Assembly: GCA_024278955.1 (NCBI GenBank)
Contig: JAJRSE010000124.1
Location: 1-64,000 of the forward strand
Origin: Planctomycetota bacterium
GTDB taxonomy: Bacteria; Planctomycetota; Planctomycetia; Pirellulales; Lacipirellulaceae
Direction of reading: 5' to 3'
DNA length: 64,000 bases
Positions 62,895 to 64,000 of this stretch are shown here, piece by piece. Both the position numbers and the translations under genes were made by a program. The notes below the pieces were generated by a model. It had not been told where the DNA came from and ran no database searches. It saw only the letters and a program-made list of their open reading frames with translations. Position 1 is the first letter of the stretch, and every line of letters starts with the position of its first letter.

Positions 62895-64000
62895 ATGTCT
62901 CAACCCGCGCTTCGCTTTATTCACGCCAGTGACCTCCACTTAGAACGTCCCCTTGGGGGGGTCGCCGAAGTGCCCGATAATCTACGCGAAACCTTTCTAG
63001 AAGCCCCTTTTTTAGCGGCTGAGCAGGTTTTTGAGACCACCCTCTCCGAAGCTGCCGATGCCCTGTTGCTCTCCGGAGACCTTGTCGATTTCGACCGCGT
63101 TGGCCCTCGGGCGGTAGTTTTTCTTAACGAGCAGTTTCAGCGACTGGCCGACCACGGAATCCCTGTCTACTGGGCCTGTGGCGACGCCGATCCCTCTGAT
63201 TCGTGGCCCGCAAGCGTCGAACTTCCCGAAAATGTCCATATTTTCTCTGTCGGGCGAGTCGAAAGCCTCCAGCTCTACCGCGAAGGCGAACCCGTAGCCC
63301 GAATTCAGGGCATTAGCCGCATCCCCGGCGATCCGATTTCCGACGAAGGCTTCCATCGCGATGCCCACGGGCTGTTTACCGTCGGCCTCGCCTACGGAAC
63401 TGCTGCCTCGCCTGGCACCGAGGGCGATCGCGTCCACTACATGGCTCTTGGCGGCCAGCACCACAGACAAACGGTCGATCAATCACCCGGCATCGCCCAT
63501 TACTGCGGATCTCCCCAGGGCCGCTCCCCCCAAGAAACCGGTCCGCGGGGCTGCACCTTGGTCAACGTCGACGACGCCGGAAACGTCAAAACACGTTTTA
63601 TCGCCACCGACCAGATTCGCTGGCTTAGCGAGACCGTCGAGATTACTGCCGGCACCGACCACGATGCCCTCGAACGCCAACTCATCGATCGAACCGAAAA
63701 ATTGCGAACCAAACATCCCGACCGCGATTTGCTTGTCAGCTGGAACATAATCGGCCACGGCACTCTGCTCTACCACATACGCCCCGGCGGAGTGAGCGAC
63801 CTGATCGCCGACAATCTACGAGAACGCTACGGCAAACAGTCGCCCGCTATCTGGACGGTAGCAATCACTTGCGATGAGCCGCTGGAAGTTCCTGCCGATT
63901 GGTACGACCAAGAAACCATCCGCGGCGACCTGTTGCGGCAGTTCCAACAATTAGAAAACAACCCCGACACGCCTCTGCAACTCGCAAAGTTTCTTCCCGA
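62895..64000 (+). CDS. SbcD-like metallophosphoesterase (DNA repair exonuclease family), partial at the right edge
   Basis: At least 368 residues, open to the window end. GGAGG at 62884-62888 lies 6 nt before the ATG. The metallophosphoesterase motifs are RFIHASDLHLERPL, ALLLSGDLVDFD, VYWACGDADPSDSW (with Asp where Asn-His is usual) and YMALGGQHHRQTV. The layout matches SbcD/Mre11-like or YhaO-like exonucleases. The ATPase partner (SbcC or YhaN type) would be expected to follow outside the window. The second Asn-His motif differs (GDADP), so activity is not certain. Confidence 0.8.
   Translation, partial: MSQPALRFIHASDLHLERPLGGVAEVPDNLRETFLEAPFLAAEQVFETTLSEAADALLLSGDLVDFDRVGPRAVVFLNEQFQRLADHGIPVYWACGDADPSDSWPASVELPENVHIFSVGRVESLQLYREGEPVARIQGISRIPGDPISDEGFHRDAHGLFTVGLAYGTAASPGTEGDRVHYMALGGQHHRQTVDQSPGIAHYCGSPQGRSPQETGPRGCTLVNVDDAGNVKTRFIATDQIRWLSETVEITAGTDHDALERQLIDRTEKLRTKHPDRDLLVSWNIIGHGTLLYHIRPGGVSDLIADNLRERYGKQSPAIWTVAITCDEPLEVPADWYDQETIRGDLLRQFQQLENNPDTPLQLAKFLP

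Noticed and set aside
1-64000. CRISPR array, restriction-modification or other defence island
   Set aside because: No regularly spaced repeats with unique spacers, and no Cas, methylase-endonuclease or toxin-antitoxin pair was found; GxxExxY alone is not evidence of defence.

Overview
The window looks like chromosomal DNA from a planctomycete, most likely of the Pirellulales lineage. This is inferred from gene content, not from a marker gene: no rRNA or tRNA is visible. The supporting genes are a secreted protein ending in an SHD1-type domain, a DUF1570 protein with HEATH, a MoxR / DUF58 / von Willebrand A operon with very large membrane VWA proteins, a serine/threonine kinase fused to a receiver-like domain, a GxxExxY gene, an archaeal-like phosphoglucomutase family enzyme, and giant secreted proteins of unknown function. 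GC content is moderate by eye. Intergenic DNA is rich in palindromic, MITE-like repeats.

Layout. 1-800: an integron-type gene cassette (attC-like site, secreted hypothetical protein, short degenerate attC-like site). 0.9-9.2 kb: DedA protein, ApbE, GlmM-like mutase, SppA, a 109-bp MITE, a beta-barrel-like protein and HemG. 9.2-14.1 kb (minus strand): coiled-coil-type protein, SHD1 protein, a protein with a prepilin-like N-terminus, TypA/BipA. 14.8-17.8 kb: PAS/GAF/receiver protein and metallophosphoesterase. 18.0-27.4 kb (minus): an operon of NHL lipoprotein, large VWA protein, MoxR ATPase, DUF58 protein, BatA-like VWA protein and methyltransferase, interrupted between MoxR and DUF58 by a 480-bp unit carrying a decayed GxxExxY gene. 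27.8-31.3 kb: a YrdC-phosphatase fusion followed by RpiB, convergent with a kinase gene and its small upstream partner. 31.6-37.5 kb: an 876-aa secreted protein, L-rhamnose isomerase whose 3' end lies in a MITE, and an inositol-monophosphatase-family protein. 37.7-48.3 kb: two coupled giant secreted/membrane proteins built from three related modules. 48.3-50.9 kb: DUF1570 protein and another secreted hypothetical. 51.0-56.0 kb: UvrD-family helicase, TPR-like membrane protein with a minisatellite, RluA-family pseudouridine synthase, MscL. 56.0-62.6 kb (minus): PIG-L deacetylase, class II aldolase, membrane protein, PurN, IleS with two in-frame repeat-like insertions, and an acidic protein. From 62.9 kb to the right edge: an SbcD-like metallophosphoesterase, cut by the window end.

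Most genes with clear families are housekeeping (haem, wall precursors, translation, purines). The less ordinary content is the integron cassette, the three-module giant-protein locus, the YrdC/arginine-phosphatase-like fusion next to rpiB, and the repeats that supply the 3' ends of rhaA and probably the helicase, or enter ileS in frame. No defence system, CRISPR array or complete transposase gene was found.
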